A stretch of 64,000 nt of DNA from Diploptera punctata (GCA_030220185.1 JASPKZ010003845.1:1497501-1561500); one strand, 5' to 3'. Numbered from the stretch's first letter, positions 21,721 through 32,645 are shown. Numbers and translations are program-made. Notes: generated from the sequence alone by a model not told the origin.

Positions 21721-22025
21721 TACCGCTGTGGTCTCTTTCGGGCCCGGGTTCGATCCCCGATCGAGACAAGCTTCCTGGGTGAGGTTTTTTCGGGGTTTTT
21801 CCTCGCCTGTAAGACAAATGTCAGGAAGCTTATGGCCCAACGGTCCCCGAAAATCATTCGACCATCTTCATCATCCTTACCATTATCATAATCATCCTTC
21901 ACCGGTATGGAAAATAACAGGAAGCTACCCACCTATAAATCCCTAGTAAAGCTGCAAAGCATAGCATGAAAATGCTATGATTGCAGTGAAAGACCTTCTC
22001 TCGGGCAGAATAACTATGGATGGAT
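21721..22025 (+). mobile_element. SINE-B with head deletion
   Basis: The body is complete (agacaaatgtcaggaagctt through agcatagcatgaaaatgct to ctatggatggatgg), but the head lacks the sequence between tggtctc and ggcccgggttcgatcccc, which removes most of the A box. Confidence 0.8.
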
Positions 22026-22029
22026 GGAT

Positions 22030-22745
22030 ATATAACGGTTATTGTGACAATGAATACGAAGCATGGTGTCATACTTTAAGGGAGGAGAAAATATTACGAG
22101 TATTTGAGAATAAAGAAAGTTCTTAGAAAATGTTTGTACCAAAATGGGAGACAACCAGTCAGATGAATGGAGAAGACTACATAACACTGAGCTACGTGAT
22201 CGTTATAGGAAACCAGGTATAATAATAAGTCTTTTAGATTCCGATGGGCAAGACATGTGGCACAAATAAGAAATGAAAGTGGGACATGAAAAATTTTTGT
22301 AGGAAAATCGGAGCAAAATTCCCCGGTAGACAGGCCAAGAATAGGCCTACCATGTGAGAATAACATTAACCATGATTTGAGGGAACGCACGAATAAATAT
22401 GGGCATGAAAACTCATTGTAAGAAGAAACCAGAGAGAAAGCATCGAGTAGTAAGGCCAAGAATGAAACGAGAGAATAAACTTAATTATGATTTGAGGGAA
22501 GTGTATTATACAGGGGATTATTGGAAAGCATTAGGGATAAATGGGAGAGCTTATGTCCGCACGGTCATGAACCTACGGGTTCGATAAGCCCAGTGAGTTA
22601 GTTATGATTTGAGGGAGGTCAATTATACAGAGGAAGAATGGAAAATATTAGCTCAGGATAGGGATGTATTGAGATCTTATGACCGCGGTCATGAACCTAC
22701 AGGTTCGATAGTACCAGTGAGTGAGTTAGTTAGGTATTTAGTTAG
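22030..22745 (+). mobile_element. Cluster of three LINE type 1 3' ends
   Basis: Three partial copies lie head to tail. 22030-22385 contains LREEKILRVFENKE and a decayed GRP block. 22390-22598 contains NKLNYDLREVYYTGDYWKAL and TVMNLRVR with tail agtgagttagtta. 22599-22745 contains REVNYTEEEWKILAQDRDVL and tail gtgagtgagttagtta. Each starts at a different point, so this is either serial insertion into older tails or local duplication. Confidence 0.75.
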
Positions 22746-22849
22746 TTGGAGGCAACGTGTAAGAGAAGCCAAGACCCGATTTCGGCCACAGCACTATTGT
22801 AAAAGACTGCTATTTGAAAAACGAAAAGTATTTATCTTAGACGTTAGTA

Positions 22850-23120
22850 AAGTGATCCCACAACAGACCCGGAGACCCTTGGGGTAGTAGGAGGTTAAGG
22901 CTCCCACTTTTTCTAGATAATCGGCACTTTATGTCAGCCGGGTTGTCAGCCCTGAACAAGCGCCTGGTACTCATTTCCGTTAGAGGCTGAGTCGACCCTA
23001 GGGCCATAGTGCCGCCAGAGAGTTTGGGTCAGTTTAAAAATCCTGACCCCAACGGGACTTGAACCCTCGACCCTCCGGCTTGTACCTCAGTGCCTTAACC
23101 ACTACGCTACGGCGTGCCCC
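22850..23120 (-). mobile_element. SINE-C, full length
   Basis: Head at the right (gggggcacgccgtagcgtag), with B box gtcgagggttcaagtcccg. The body ends with gggagccttaacctcctact and ggtctccgggtctgttgtgg near 22850. Confidence 0.85.
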
Positions 23121-23194
23121 CATCGTAGACGTTACCATACATATTAATACTGTTAGCTATTAATTTGAGTCATTTATTTAATCATTCCAGAGCA

Positions 23195-23236
23195 ATAATA
23201 ATAATAATAATAATAGTAACAATAATAATAATTAGG
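23195..23236. repeat. (ATA)n microsatellite
   Basis: Trinucleotide run with one tagtaac interruption. Confidence 0.9.
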
Positions 23237-23825
23237 GCTAGGATTTTTATGATGTAGCATATATTTCTTGGTAAGTCTGATATGTCCCTTAAATATATGA
23301 ATATACTTGTTATGAAAAATATAATTGAATTAAAGTAATTCATTAGGCTACATTTAAGAATATTTGGCCATTGCTACATAATAGGGCATATTTTCGTAAG
23401 TTAACGCCCATATTCGACATATTTCAGTCTTTGAGGAAATAAAATACATTTTCTAAAATGTCTTTTTCACATTCATTTGAATTATTACATTTCTCAGAAT
23501 TACATACTGTTTTGTTGTCTGAAAAATTATGAAGTCTAATTTCTTGCACTATTTCGCTTGAATTCATAACATGGTCTTTATCCGTACCCGACCAGCAAGA
23601 AAATATTTGTGTTTGTATCACGACAATCGGGCAGTTATTGAATATTTTTGAATTCGGAAGTATGAGTAGTGTAGTTTAGTAAAAACTCTTGAAATAAAGC
23701 AAAATTAGAACAGTTATTGTCTTAATATGGTGAAAAAGTGTCTTCGACTGAAGGGCCACTTGTCGAGCCGATAGGCCTATACAACATCAGATTCCACAGT
23801 TTTGCTAGTTTCTCATATACTATCC
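23237..23825. other. No recognisable feature
   Basis: AT-rich. The minus-strand 65-codon frame (23424-23621) has no recognisable motif. Confidence 0.45.
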
Positions 23826-24172
23826 ATCCATAGTTATTCTGCCCGAGGGCAGGTCTTTCACTGCAATCATAGCATTTTTCATGCTATGTTTTGCAACATT
23901 ACTAGGGAATTGTAGGTGTGGTAGATTCCCGTTGCTTTCCACACCGGTGAAGGATGATGATGACGATGAAGATAATGATAATAATGATGATGATGGCCTT
24001 ATGATTTCGGGGACCGTTTGGGCCTTAAAGTTTTCCTGACATTTGTCTTACAGGTGAGAAAAAACTCCGATAAAATCCTCACCCAGAAAAACTGTCCCGA
24101 CCGGGGATCGAACCCGGGCCCGCTGCGTGACAAGGCAGCACGCTATCTCGACACCACAGCGGTGGACTCATA
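23826..24172 (-). mobile_element. SINE-B, full length
   Basis: Reverse-complement copy. Head at 24172-24100 with gtcacgcagcgggcccggg and B box gttcgatccccgg; 3' end ctgccctcgggcag near 23850. Confidence 0.85.
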
Positions 24173-24264
24173 TACTATATATATAGTTATAACATCTAAA
24201 TATACAAGCGTTACTGCTATAAAGTAAATATTCTCTTTAAAAAATTGCTTACCTGTTATGGTGG

Positions 24265-24456
24265 CCGCTAGATGTCAGTTGGAACGACTTCCCACTACCT
24301 CTTGTGTGAATTGAAAATACTACATATGTAAGAAAAATGTATGTTTGTGTTGGAATACTTCAGTGGCTCAGATGGTTAGAGCGCTAAACGTACAGAGTTT
24401 AAAGACTCGGGTTCAAATCCCGACTCAAGCATTCATATATATATATATATATATAT
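24265..24456 (+). repeat. Repeat G with tRNA-like core, then (AT)n
   Basis: The core at about 24362-24430 has A box-like tggctcagatggttagagcg and B box gggttcaaatccc. The surrounding sequence (cttgtgtgaattgaaaatac, aagaaaaatgtatg before it; gactcaagcattcat after it) is shared with 41378-41545, so the repeat unit is larger than the tRNA-like part. The anticodon arm has a 6 bp stem and the acceptor pairing is imperfect, so it is not called a tRNA. Confidence 0.7.
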
Positions 24457-24879
24457 TCTTAAATAGTTCAATGTCAAACTGATTTACTGTAATATTAGAA
24501 CCTAAATGTAATATTGGTAGGTCATATTTTGAACATAGTGCATATTTATGTAATATTTATGTTATAACTACACTTGCATATGCATATTTTGGTGATATTA
24601 GGTCATAAAAAGCCTAACCCTAACAATAATAATAAATATAATATTGTAACATAATATTCTGTACCGCATTTCGTGTCAGTCGCTCAAATTGTAATCGCAA
24701 ATAAATTGCTCATAAGAGACCAATTAATTTGTGTAATTTTCTCTCCAAATCGATAATTAACCCCTTGATTATATCCCGAGGGATGTCTGCTATTTTAAAA
24801 TGTATGCACCAGAAGAGTCTAAATACAAATATGTTAGTGAATAAAAATAGATTTTTTTCTAAATATCGGAAATATTATC
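24457..24879. other. No recognisable feature
   Basis: AT-rich spacer, no protein-like frame. Confidence 0.45.
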
Positions 24880-25145
24880 CACAATAGAATGGTTTACCGT
24901 CATCCTCAAGAAATTCGCCTTCTCCAGTTGTAGCAGTACTGAACATCTTAATTTATAAGTTCCAGTTTACTCATACTTCTTCTCACACCGTCCATCCAAC
25001 CTTCCTTAGGTCTTCCCTTTCTTCTTTTCCTATAGGTATCTGTTTTCCACTCCAAGATCTTAGGGATTCTATCAGATGTTATCCTCTTGAGATGTCCATA
25101 CCATCTGAATCTTCTCTTTTGAATTGTTTGTAACACATTTGATTC
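24880..25145 (-). mobile_element. LINE 3' end, GWMDGVRRS type
   Basis: A 62-codon reverse frame reads MLQTIQKRRFRWYGHLKRIT, RIPKILEWKTDTYRKRRKGR and PKEGWMDGVRRSMSKLE. The order RR.RWYGHL.R, RIPK, GRP..GW..GV is a LINE post-RT tail. It is related to 5211-5370. Confidence 0.75.
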
Positions 25146-26520
25146 AACTGCGCGATAACGTGTTTTGTCGTACTTAGAGCAATGGCGACCATGATTGAAA
25201 GTTCAATTTCCTACATTTCGGGGTTGCCAATCGAAATAACTACACTGTAATATTACATATTACAAACCTCGTGCGGGAAGCAAAACCACTGCCCTTTATG
25301 TATAGCCTACTACGTACAATGTATGTACAAAACTATATCCAAAAGATAGTGTTAATATACATTAAACGAAACAAATCTCTGCATTTTAAATGAACTGAAC
25401 TTTATTTGAAACAATATAAAACAATAAATACGTACTTGCCGTCACTTTATGTCTGATTGATTGTCACGATCTGCTGTAGTCTCAACTAATAAACATTGCC
25501 CACACTGTTAACGTTAGTCAGTTGTTTATGATGAACGCAAATATTTCCAACAAAGATATTATTATTTTACTGTTATTTATTACTAGCAATACCTGGCGTG
25601 CGCTGTTATGCCTAAATAAATTAAAATTAATGTTATTTTATGTTTAGATGAATAATTAAAAGGAAAAATAATTATAAATTTATATTTTATTTTTAGATAC
25701 GGCTGTTTACCCGGCGTTGTCCGGGAATCTACTCATCCCGATCTTCTTGGCATAAATGAGCTGAAAGACAAAAATTAATGTACTTCTTATGATTAGTTGA
25801 ATAAGTAAAATGAAAAATAATTATAAATGTATATTGTAATTATTTTAAGATTCCCCGTACTGATTATCCGGTGTTTCCTGGAATCTACTTATCTCGTTCT
25901 TCTTGACATAAATGAGCTAAAAGACAAAATTCGTTATTGTGAGTTATCCGTAAAAGAATACCCGCCATGTGCCGCTATGCTTGCACAGGAATCTACGTAC
26001 TTGTCTCGATCTTCTTGACATCAATGAAAGATAAAAAATGGTTATTGTGAGTTATCCGTAAGAGACAAAAACATATGCTGTCGTGGACTTTTTTGTAGAG
26101 CGTTTTGAGATATACAATTCTATGTATATTAATGTTGTGTATTTGTTATGGTTTAGGCAGCGTAAGGCATTTAAGCGTCCTAAAAGCTACTTTTATCACG
26201 TTTTCCACTACAAAGGGCGATTTTTAAGGGTGTAGTGGTTGAGTATCACAACTCTCTTATAGCCTATGTTCATTCCGGGAATCTCCTGAACATTTTGCAA
26301 AAAGCCCCATCACAATCGGATGAACGGTATGGCCGCGCATAAAGTACGAACAAACAAATCAACAAACAAACATTCATTTTTATATATTATATTTTGAAAA
26401 CATAATGTTCAACGCATGTTTGTGAAGTGTTTTACGGAATCTCGGAAATTAAAAACATTTCCTCGTTTCTGTAAAAACCACTTCCCAACCTCGCACCGTA
26501 ATATAGTATTTTAATTTCGA
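25146..26520 (+). repeat. Repeat T, split by a Helitron
   Basis: Parts 25146-25582 and 26392-26520 together match 43612-44215 and, reversed, 51985-52245. Landmarks: gcaatggcgaccatgattga, gttcaatttccta, ctgtaatatta, ctgcattttaaat, gaactttatttgaaacaata, gatctgctgtagtctcaact, caacaaagatatta, ttgtgaagtgtttta, aaaaaccacttcccaacctc. Non-coding, unclassified. Confidence 0.8.
25583..26391 (-). mobile_element. Non-autonomous Helitron in repeat T
   Basis: On the minus strand the 5' end is TATAATATATAAAAATGAAT followed by gtttgtttgttgatttgttt and the atgcgcggccatacc block. The 3' end has a GC-rich palindromic motif and CTAG at 25586-25583. Comparison with the uninterrupted repeat T at 43612-44215 places it exactly between A and T, as Helitrons insert. 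The canonical 5' TC has mutated. There is no Rep/helicase coding. A related copy lies at 58995-59607. Confidence 0.85.
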
Positions 26521-26999
26521 CGTTCCTATTTTTTTCTAATCTTTACTTCCGCAATGGTCTTTTCCAGTAATCCACCTCTGTTGCTAACTTATTAGCTTGG
26601 CACCTTTTAATTAATTATCCATGTCCCTGATCCAAATAAAATAATATTCGCTACAAAGACCTTACAAATACGTTTCTTTGTTCTGTAAATAATGTTTCAT
26701 AATAATGAGTTCGAAAATATATATAAAATGAAAAAAAAATTAAAAATTATTAAAATTCTTGTTTTATTAATAAAAAAGTCTGTCCCGCAGAAATTGCATA
26801 ATCCCATTATGATCCGATTTTGCTAGTTTACAGAATGTATTTTTATTTGGATAAATAAATATTATATTCCAAATTTCGTTACTAGAAAACAAAACAAATC
26901 ACTCTATAGAGCGTTGAAAATATTCAACTTAATGTGGTCTATTTTCACTTTTACTCGCCATTTCAGCAGACAACTTTACGTAGATGATGTACGATATTA
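26521..26999. other. No recognisable feature
   Basis: AT-rich with A runs near 26730-26745. No repeat match seen. Confidence 0.45.
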
Positions 27000-27290
27000 T
27001 TTTATTATGTCCCCTCAGGGTCCCACCATGGTGGGTACGGGAGCGGCGACCCCGAGGTACCTGAGCTATCCAGTGACTGGTATAGCTATCTCGAGGGGTA
27101 ATAAATATGGAGACCTGGTCCTCCAGATTGGGAGTTGGGTGTAGGGCTAACAACCCTACCCTTAAAAAAGTACCACGTTGAGAAGCCCAAAAGTAATAGC
27201 AGGACTGATCCAAGGAAACCATGGATGGTTATTATGAGGGACGCTAAGGTCAAACTAAAAGGACCGTCACACCAATGATGATGATTATTA
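27000..27290 (+). repeat. GC-rich dispersed sequence, possibly a LINE 5' region
   Basis: It contains cctcagggtcccaccatggt, ctatctcgaggggtaataaa, gacctggtcctccagattgg and gggctaacaaccctaccct. From memory, strings like the last two occur just upstream of ORFs in arthropod LINEs, but no coding follows here. Both frames across it (27 kb, 76 and 97 codons) are compositional. Confidence 0.4.
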
Positions 27291-27364
27291 TTTTATTATG
27301 TACGAGGCGTGTAGGATGAGTGTATGTTTATGTGTTTGTGCAGTGTAAAGTAGTGTAAAGAGGT

Positions 27365-27590
27365 ATGATGATGATGAAGAGAAGGGAGAAGATGAAATCT
27401 GGTTGCCCCCTCATAGCCTACTCATATCTAAAAGCACCAAGGGGGCCGCCAGGGCTAACGTCCCCATCCGATGGGCGAATCACTATCAACAGTACCATAT
27501 GCCTTCTCACATATGTACTGCAGAGATGTTTGCAATTTAGTGCAGGAATTTGATGCACAATCTATCGATTAAAAATCGATTAGTTCAATA
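27365..27590 (+). repeat. GC-rich repeat-like sequence
   Basis: Includes tctggttgccccctcatagc, aagggggccgccagggctaa and the short palindrome atcgattaaaaatcgatt near the end. The composition differs from the flanks, which suggests an insertion, but no second copy was found. Confidence 0.3.
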
Positions 27591-27877
27591 ATTTCCGTTG
27601 TGGAGTAGTAATATAAATGTCCGTTAAATGAAAAAGAATTTTTACCAATCGATAACTTTTATTTGTACATCACCATCTCTCCTGGCCCCGACATTGAGAA
27701 TTTTGCAATTAAATTATTTAAATTAAATTAATTTTAACAATCAAAATTTTCAACCTCGCCAATTATATCGAAGCTGGGCCCACTAGCCAGGAAGTAGACA
27801 TGCTGTCATCTGAGCCAGCACGGCGGACGCGAAAATGTATTTCACATAAAAATTGCGCCCATTACTATGTATATATA

Positions 27878-29319
27878 CAAGATGTCCCAAAATTAGACCG
27901 GCAAACTTTGGGAGCTGATAGCATCATTTTAAACACTTTTTGTTAAGGAAGGTTTTTTGCTGCTGTGCTTCGTTTAAGCGCTGGACAAGTTAATGTCATT
28001 ACTACCTCCCACCCAGTTGGTTTAGATACGTAAATTATATTTGTGTGCAATATGTATCGTTTAAAGGAAACACACGAAAAAAACAAAACAAAGACGTTTC
28101 AATTCGGTTTACTTCCTGAGCTCATCGTTGTGTTTCCTTGACGTTGTGCGTTAGTTGCTGGAATGGCTGCTGCACACTAGTTTATTTACAACATGGAAAG
28201 GTACACGTGGAATGAGATGACGGACATGCTGTTGGTGTATGGAAAAGCTGGTTCGGGTCGTGCGGTTGTAAAGCTTTACCAAGAACAGTTCCGAAACCGA
28301 AGAATTCCTCATCACACTATATTTGGTAGCCTTGAACTAGACTATGTGATAGAGGCTCCTTGGATAGACGAACAGAAGATCAAGGACGGCCACGTTCTGT
28401 ACGGATTCCTGAGAACGAGGAAGATGTGTTGCGGTGCAATGAGAACAATCTCGCAGCTAGTACTCGCGCCATCTCTCGACAATTACACTTAAGTCGTAGC
28501 ACTGTGGGAAGAATTCTGCAGGAAACTTTGTTGCACCCTTTTCATCTTAAAAACGTCCACGCAATGAGACCTCAAGACTATCCTCTGCGACAGTAAATTT
28601 TGTCAGTTGTATCTGAACAAAATTGAAAACGATGTACTGTTTGCACCGCATGTCATGTTCACAGATGAAGCATGTTTCACATGTGAGAAGTTATTTAACA
28701 GTCAGAATTCACATGTTTGGGCCTTCGAAAATCTCCATGCTACATTTCAGAGGTCACATCAACTGATATTTGGTGTTAATGTGTGGGCCGGTATTGTGGA
28801 TAACTTCTTATTAGGACCATACATTTTGCCCGCCCGACTCAATGCTTACAATTACTTAGTATTTCTGCAGCAAGTTTTGCCTGATCTAATGGAAACAGTT
28901 CCTCTTCATATCAGACAGGGCATGTGGTTTCAACATGATGGGGCACCAGCTCACTTTGGTGCTGAAGTACGTCGTCATCTTGCCACTACATACGGCAATC
29001 ACTGGATACCCATTGCCTGGCCGGCACGCTGCCCTGACCTTACTCCATTTGACTTATTTTTGTGAGGGCACATGAAGACTATCGTGTGTGAAATACCTGT
29101 TGAATCTGAAGAGAGCTTTGGGGCACGAATAACCTGCACAGCTGGCGAAATAAGAGAAATAGCCGATGTCTTTGTGGGTGGGAGGCAGTAATAACATTAA
29201 CTCGTCCATCCAGCGCTTAAACGAAGCACCGCAACAAAAAACCTTCCTTAACAAAAAGTGTTGAAAATAATGTTATCTATCAGCTCCCAAAGTTTGTCGT
29301 TCTAATTTTGGGACACCTG
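27878..29319 (+). mobile_element. Complete mariner-type transposon with long TIRs (inactive)
   Basis: The terminal inverted repeats are about 137 bp (27878-28014) and 146 bp (29174-29319). They start caagatgtcccaaaattag and, in reverse complement, caggtgtcccaaaattaga, then share caaactttgggagctgatag, ctttttgttaaggaaggttt, gcttcgtttaagcgctgga and ctcccaccca. The flanks are TA at 27876-27877 and 29320-29321. It holds one broken transposase gene. Total length is 1442 bp. Confidence 0.9.
28193..29191 (+). pseudogene. Mariner/Tc1-superfamily transposase
   Basis: The first ATG inside the left TIR opens MERYTWNEMTDMLLVYGKAG, an N-terminal helix-turn-helix type often found in arthropod elements. The frame then shifts between about 28350 and 28440 to RPRSVRIPENEEDVLRC, with HTH RAISRQLHLSRSTVGRIL. 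A second shift near 28590 leads to KFCQLYLNKIENDVL. The catalytic domain reads FTDEACF (first Asp), FQHDGAPAHF (second Asp) and CPDLTPFDLFL, where the third Asp follows the second by 37 intervening residues (DD37D). TGA at 29063-29065 replaces the Trp expected in FLWGH; the same frame continues GHMKTIVCEIPVESEE and ends at 29191. Two frameshifts and one nonsense codon make it inactive. Confidence 0.9.
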
Positions 29320-29344
29320 TATTTAGTAATTTTCTATATCTATT

Positions 29345-29450
29345 AAGTAGGATCGATGAAGATAAAAAATTCAAGAATATTTTCATGAGAACAACTTCAA
29401 TAGCTACATTCCATCAGAATTCGCTAAAAATGATAAATTTAGGAAAATAG
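29345..29450 (-). repeat. Repeat R, 5' fragment
   Basis: Contains aagaatattttcatgagaac and agctacattccatcagaatt, the reverse complement of the R 5' block seen at 48715-48780 and 58605-58660. Confidence 0.6.
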
Positions 29451-29483
29451 CTGTCTTTAATAAGAATATAAAAATCAGTAGCA

Positions 29484-29725
29484 TCTATGGGGGTCGGGGG
29501 TTCAAGTCCCGGTGGGTCAGGGTTTTTAAACTGTCCCAACTGGCGGCACAATGGACCTGGCATCGACTAAACCTCTAACGGAAATGAGTACCAGGGTTTT
29601 ATTCTGGCCGTCACTGAGGGCTGACAACCAGACTGGCATCTTATGTCGAATGTCTGAAAATGCGGGAGCCTTAACCTCCTCCTACGCCAAGGGTCTCTTG
29701 AGGCCTATAGTGGGATAACTTTAAA
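29484..29725 (+). mobile_element. SINE-C, 5'-truncated
   Basis: Starts within the head at gggttcaagtcccggtgg; the body continues to gggagccttaacctcctcct and tcttgaggcctatagtggga. The A box is lost. Confidence 0.8.
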
Positions 29726-29761
29726 ATAAAGTACGATTTAGGTTAAGATAAATATTTTAAT

Positions 29762-29940
29762 ACTTACTTACTCTTCGGCTGTACAGACCTTGATGAGCTT
29801 TGGCCTCCTACACAGCTTTCTTCCGTTCCTTTCTTGCTGTGTCATTCTTTTCTATCCTCTTATCCGTAGTTTTTTTAAGTCTTGCTCTACATCCTTCAGC
29901 CACTTCTTTCTCGATCATCATATTCTGTTAACCCCTATAA
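29762..29940 (-). mobile_element. LINE 3' end
   Basis: The reverse strand encodes KKWLKDVEQDLKKLRIRGWK, then a frameshift toward VQPKS and the tail agtaagtaagt. It resembles the W-[LI]-x-x-[VI]-x-x-D-L...W region at the end of LINE ORF2. Confidence 0.55.
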
Positions 29941-30029
29941 TATTGTCATGTAGTAGGTTTTTGATACGCAATGTTAAAAGTTTTATTTACGATCAATTTT
30001 AGATAAAAATGAAATTCAACTACAAAAAT

Positions 30030-30540
30030 TGAAAGAAGAATAACTGATGGAAGAAGAACCATTGTTATTCTGAACTTAGTGCTTTGGAATAGAAATATAA
30101 TATACAGAACGAAGAAAATTATATTTCAAGCTCTGTTACAAAGTACTTTATTATATGGTGCCGAAACCTGGACAACAAGCCAGCAAGCTATTAGCAGTAG
30201 AAATCAATATTTAGAGGCGATCGACAACAAATTCAAGAAGGGATAAAATCAAACACAGCACAATAAGGGAAATTATCAAGTTGAAAAAATGTATTAGAAA
30301 ATAATTGAAGAAAAACGTTTAAAAGTGTATGGATACTTCATAAGAATGGAAGAAGATAGAATACCAAACAATATGCTTGATTGGAAAGCCAATACAAGAA
30401 GTGGGAAGAGGCAGACCTAGAGTACGTTGGAAAGATGGAGCGAGGAGAAGTATGAAAACTAGAGATTTGAGGTGAGAAGATGCTTTATAGACAGGAACCT
30501 CTGGCGACAAATCACTTTCTGTTGAAGGAGAACCACTGTA
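30030..30540 (+). mobile_element. LINE 3' end, single copy in window
   Basis: Forward frames give IIFQALLQSTLLYGAETWTT, QQAISSRNQYLEAIDNKFKK, then KRLKVYGYFIRMEEDRIPNN, MLDWKA, a frameshift in GKRQT/GRGRPRVRWKDG and RNLWRQITF. Several stops. Confidence 0.65.
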
Positions 30541-30715
30541 GGGTGGATTTTCCTACTTTTGGATAACCTGTTGTTCTCCATTCTCTCTACTTGACCTAAC
30601 CATCCTAGCCGCAAAGGCTTTACATACCTCACAATATTTTCTCCTCCCATTATTTGTTCAATCTCTGTATTATGTCTTACTCTCCATATCTCATTTTCAC
30701 AGATTTGGCCCACAT
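30540..30715 (-). mobile_element. LINE 3' end fragment
   Basis: The reverse frame reads GQICENEIWRVRHNTEIEQI, NIVRYVKPLRLGWLGQVERM, ENNRLSKS: the N-x-E-[LI], I...[KR]..RL.WLG.V.RM signature of LINE tails. It faces the previous LINE tail to tail. Confidence 0.65.
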
Positions 30716-31016
30716 ATCCTTCTTATATTTTTTTCTTTTAAATATTTCCAGGAATATTTATAAAAATATGAAAGGCAAATTTATATTCACGATGTCATAT
30801 ATAACACTGGTCAACATGATTTTTGTCTCATGAGTACCAATAGTTGTACTTAATGCTGTTTTTTATCGTGTTTTCAAATATGTATTCGGAATTTCTCCAT
30901 CGCCCACAGTTTTTTTTTATTTCAATTTCAATTAACGGATTTAAATAATTATTTTTTAATAAACGTTTTTTCGTTCATTTGTCCATTGTAAAATAAAACC
31001 AAATGAGCTAACTCAA

Positions 31017-31148
31017 ATGGTTTCAGCTATGGAAAAGAGATATCAAGGCAAATGGAATCCTAATATGCTGGCCGATTATTGTTGGACCATCAAGAGGGAT
31101 GCTCCACAGGAGAAATATAGCAGAAAATCGTCATTTCTTACTTTCTAG
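31017..31148 (+). pseudogene. Short unrecognised frame, probably repeat-derived
   Basis: A 43-codon frame carries MEKRYQGKWNPNMLADYCWT then IKRDAPQEKYSRKSSFLTF and stop; the same frame is open upstream from about 30962 (FRSFVHCKIKPNELTQ). The composition (W, C, Y, charged) is protein-like, unlike chance AT-rich frames nearby. I recall similar strings from uncharacterised repetitive arthropod proteins but cannot name a family. Confidence 0.35.
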
Positions 31149-31494
31149 TTGAGTCCGAATGTTCGAATATTGTGTAGTTACGAATGTAGAAAATATTAAA
31201 GTGTTTGAAATTATAAATGCCCGTCTCTCGAAAACCTTGCGTGATGGAGAAACCCCGATATCATATTTGAATTCAGGAGAAAAAATACTATCAGAATCAC
31301 ATATTTTTCTTTCTGAGACAAAACAAAAGTTTATTTTTTGTTACTCGGTGTAATTGACAGTTAAATTTGGACTCCATTTCAAAATACGAAATAAGATCTT
31401 GAGACACCTTACTTCTTTCAGACGACCACGTTCTAATATGATGGTCTACATAAATCACTATTTCAATGAAATAACATTATACAGATTTATAATT
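31149..31494. other. No recognisable feature
   Basis: A 64-codon frame at 31159-31353 has no motif. May be trailing sequence of the element holding the frame at 31017. Confidence 0.3.
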
Positions 31495-32095
31495 TCAAAA
31501 TATCAATAAGTAAAACGAAAATCTTAGCTTTTAGGGGATCAGATACCGTTAGAGCTAAAATAATTCTTGAGGGAAACCCATTGAACAAGTGAACAATTTT
31601 AAATACCTGGGTTATGAAATCTCATATTTTAAAAATTAATTATTAACAAACTTAATAAATTTAATTATATGTGGTACAATTAAAAGAATATTTAAAAATA
31701 CAAGAAAAGAAACAAAACTAAAATTTTATAAAGCAGTGGCAGTCCCCTTACTATTGTATGGTAGTGAGTTTTGGGTTTTAATTAAAAGAGAAGAGAATAT
31801 AAAAGCAGCTGAAATGAGATTTCTGAGAAGTGTAGCTGACTGCAAACTACTAGATAAAAGAAGAAGTGAAGATGTTAAAAATGAACTAAACATATTTAAA
31901 CTTTTAGATAAAATAAGAGAATCTAGAAAAAAAAATTGGAAAGAGCATGTCAAAGAATGAAAGATGAACGCATACCAAAAATTATACTTAATTAGAAACC
32001 AAATGGAGACAGGAATGTTGGTAGAGAGAGAAAAAAAGAGATGGATTCAACTTTTTTAATAGAATCTATGAGACCGAAACATGCCACCTGGACTT
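31495..32095 (+). mobile_element. LINE RT thumb and tail
   Basis: Forward frames read KTKILAFRGSDTVRAKIILE, NNFKYLGYEISY after a small shift, FIKQWQ/AVPLLLYGSEFWVLIKR, EENIKAAEMRFLRSVADCKL, RSEDVKNELNIFKLLDKIRE, KKNWKEHVKE stop, then a degraded GRP block. This is the region after the YADD box in LINE ORF2. One 74-codon part (31736-31960) is still open. Confidence 0.75.
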
Positions 32096-32514
32096 AATCC
32101 GTGTTTGTTGATAATGGTGATGATGGACGCCAAAGAATAAAGTTTCAGAAAATGCAGTGAAGATAGAAGAATCAGTTAAGGATTGTAAACTAGAGTTAGA
32201 CGGGGCGACATTAGGAATAATGGGGACATTACGGGCTGGCACAGGTGTGAAAATTTGTGTCACTGAGAAATATACAGCACAGATTAGGAATATACAGTAT
32301 TCATAGTAGAGTGATATGCAGTTAGTTACCCCTTATACCGCAGTATGTAACCTCGTTTCACAATCTGCAAACTACAGTCTACTGGGTGCATAAAATTAAC
32401 TAAGTTCCGCATTGTAGAAAGCAACCAAGCCTAGCTATTCCTATTTTTGTAGCATATGTCTGAGTATCACAATGTTTCAAAAAGTGTAAGTCCTGATAGT
32501 CTGTTGCGATCTCA

Positions 32515-32645
32515 AGGCTGAATTTTCAATCCATCTCGTCATTGGATGGCCTAAAGATCTCTTTCCATGTGGGCTGCAGTGAAGCATGGCTTTTGGGATG
32601 CACTTCTTAGACCCACGTTGCAAATGAGTTTTCCGATTACATTAA
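32515..32645 (-). mobile_element. LINE 3' end remnant
   Basis: The reverse complement has RPSNDEMD-like and AHMERDL-like sequence around a ggccatccaatgacgagatg block, reminiscent of the G-R-P-x-x-R-W tail. Weak. Confidence 0.35.

Noticed and set aside
25146..26520. Repeat T as a solo LTR
   Set aside because: No TG...CA ends or 4-6 bp target duplication could be seen, and no gag/pol coding is nearby.
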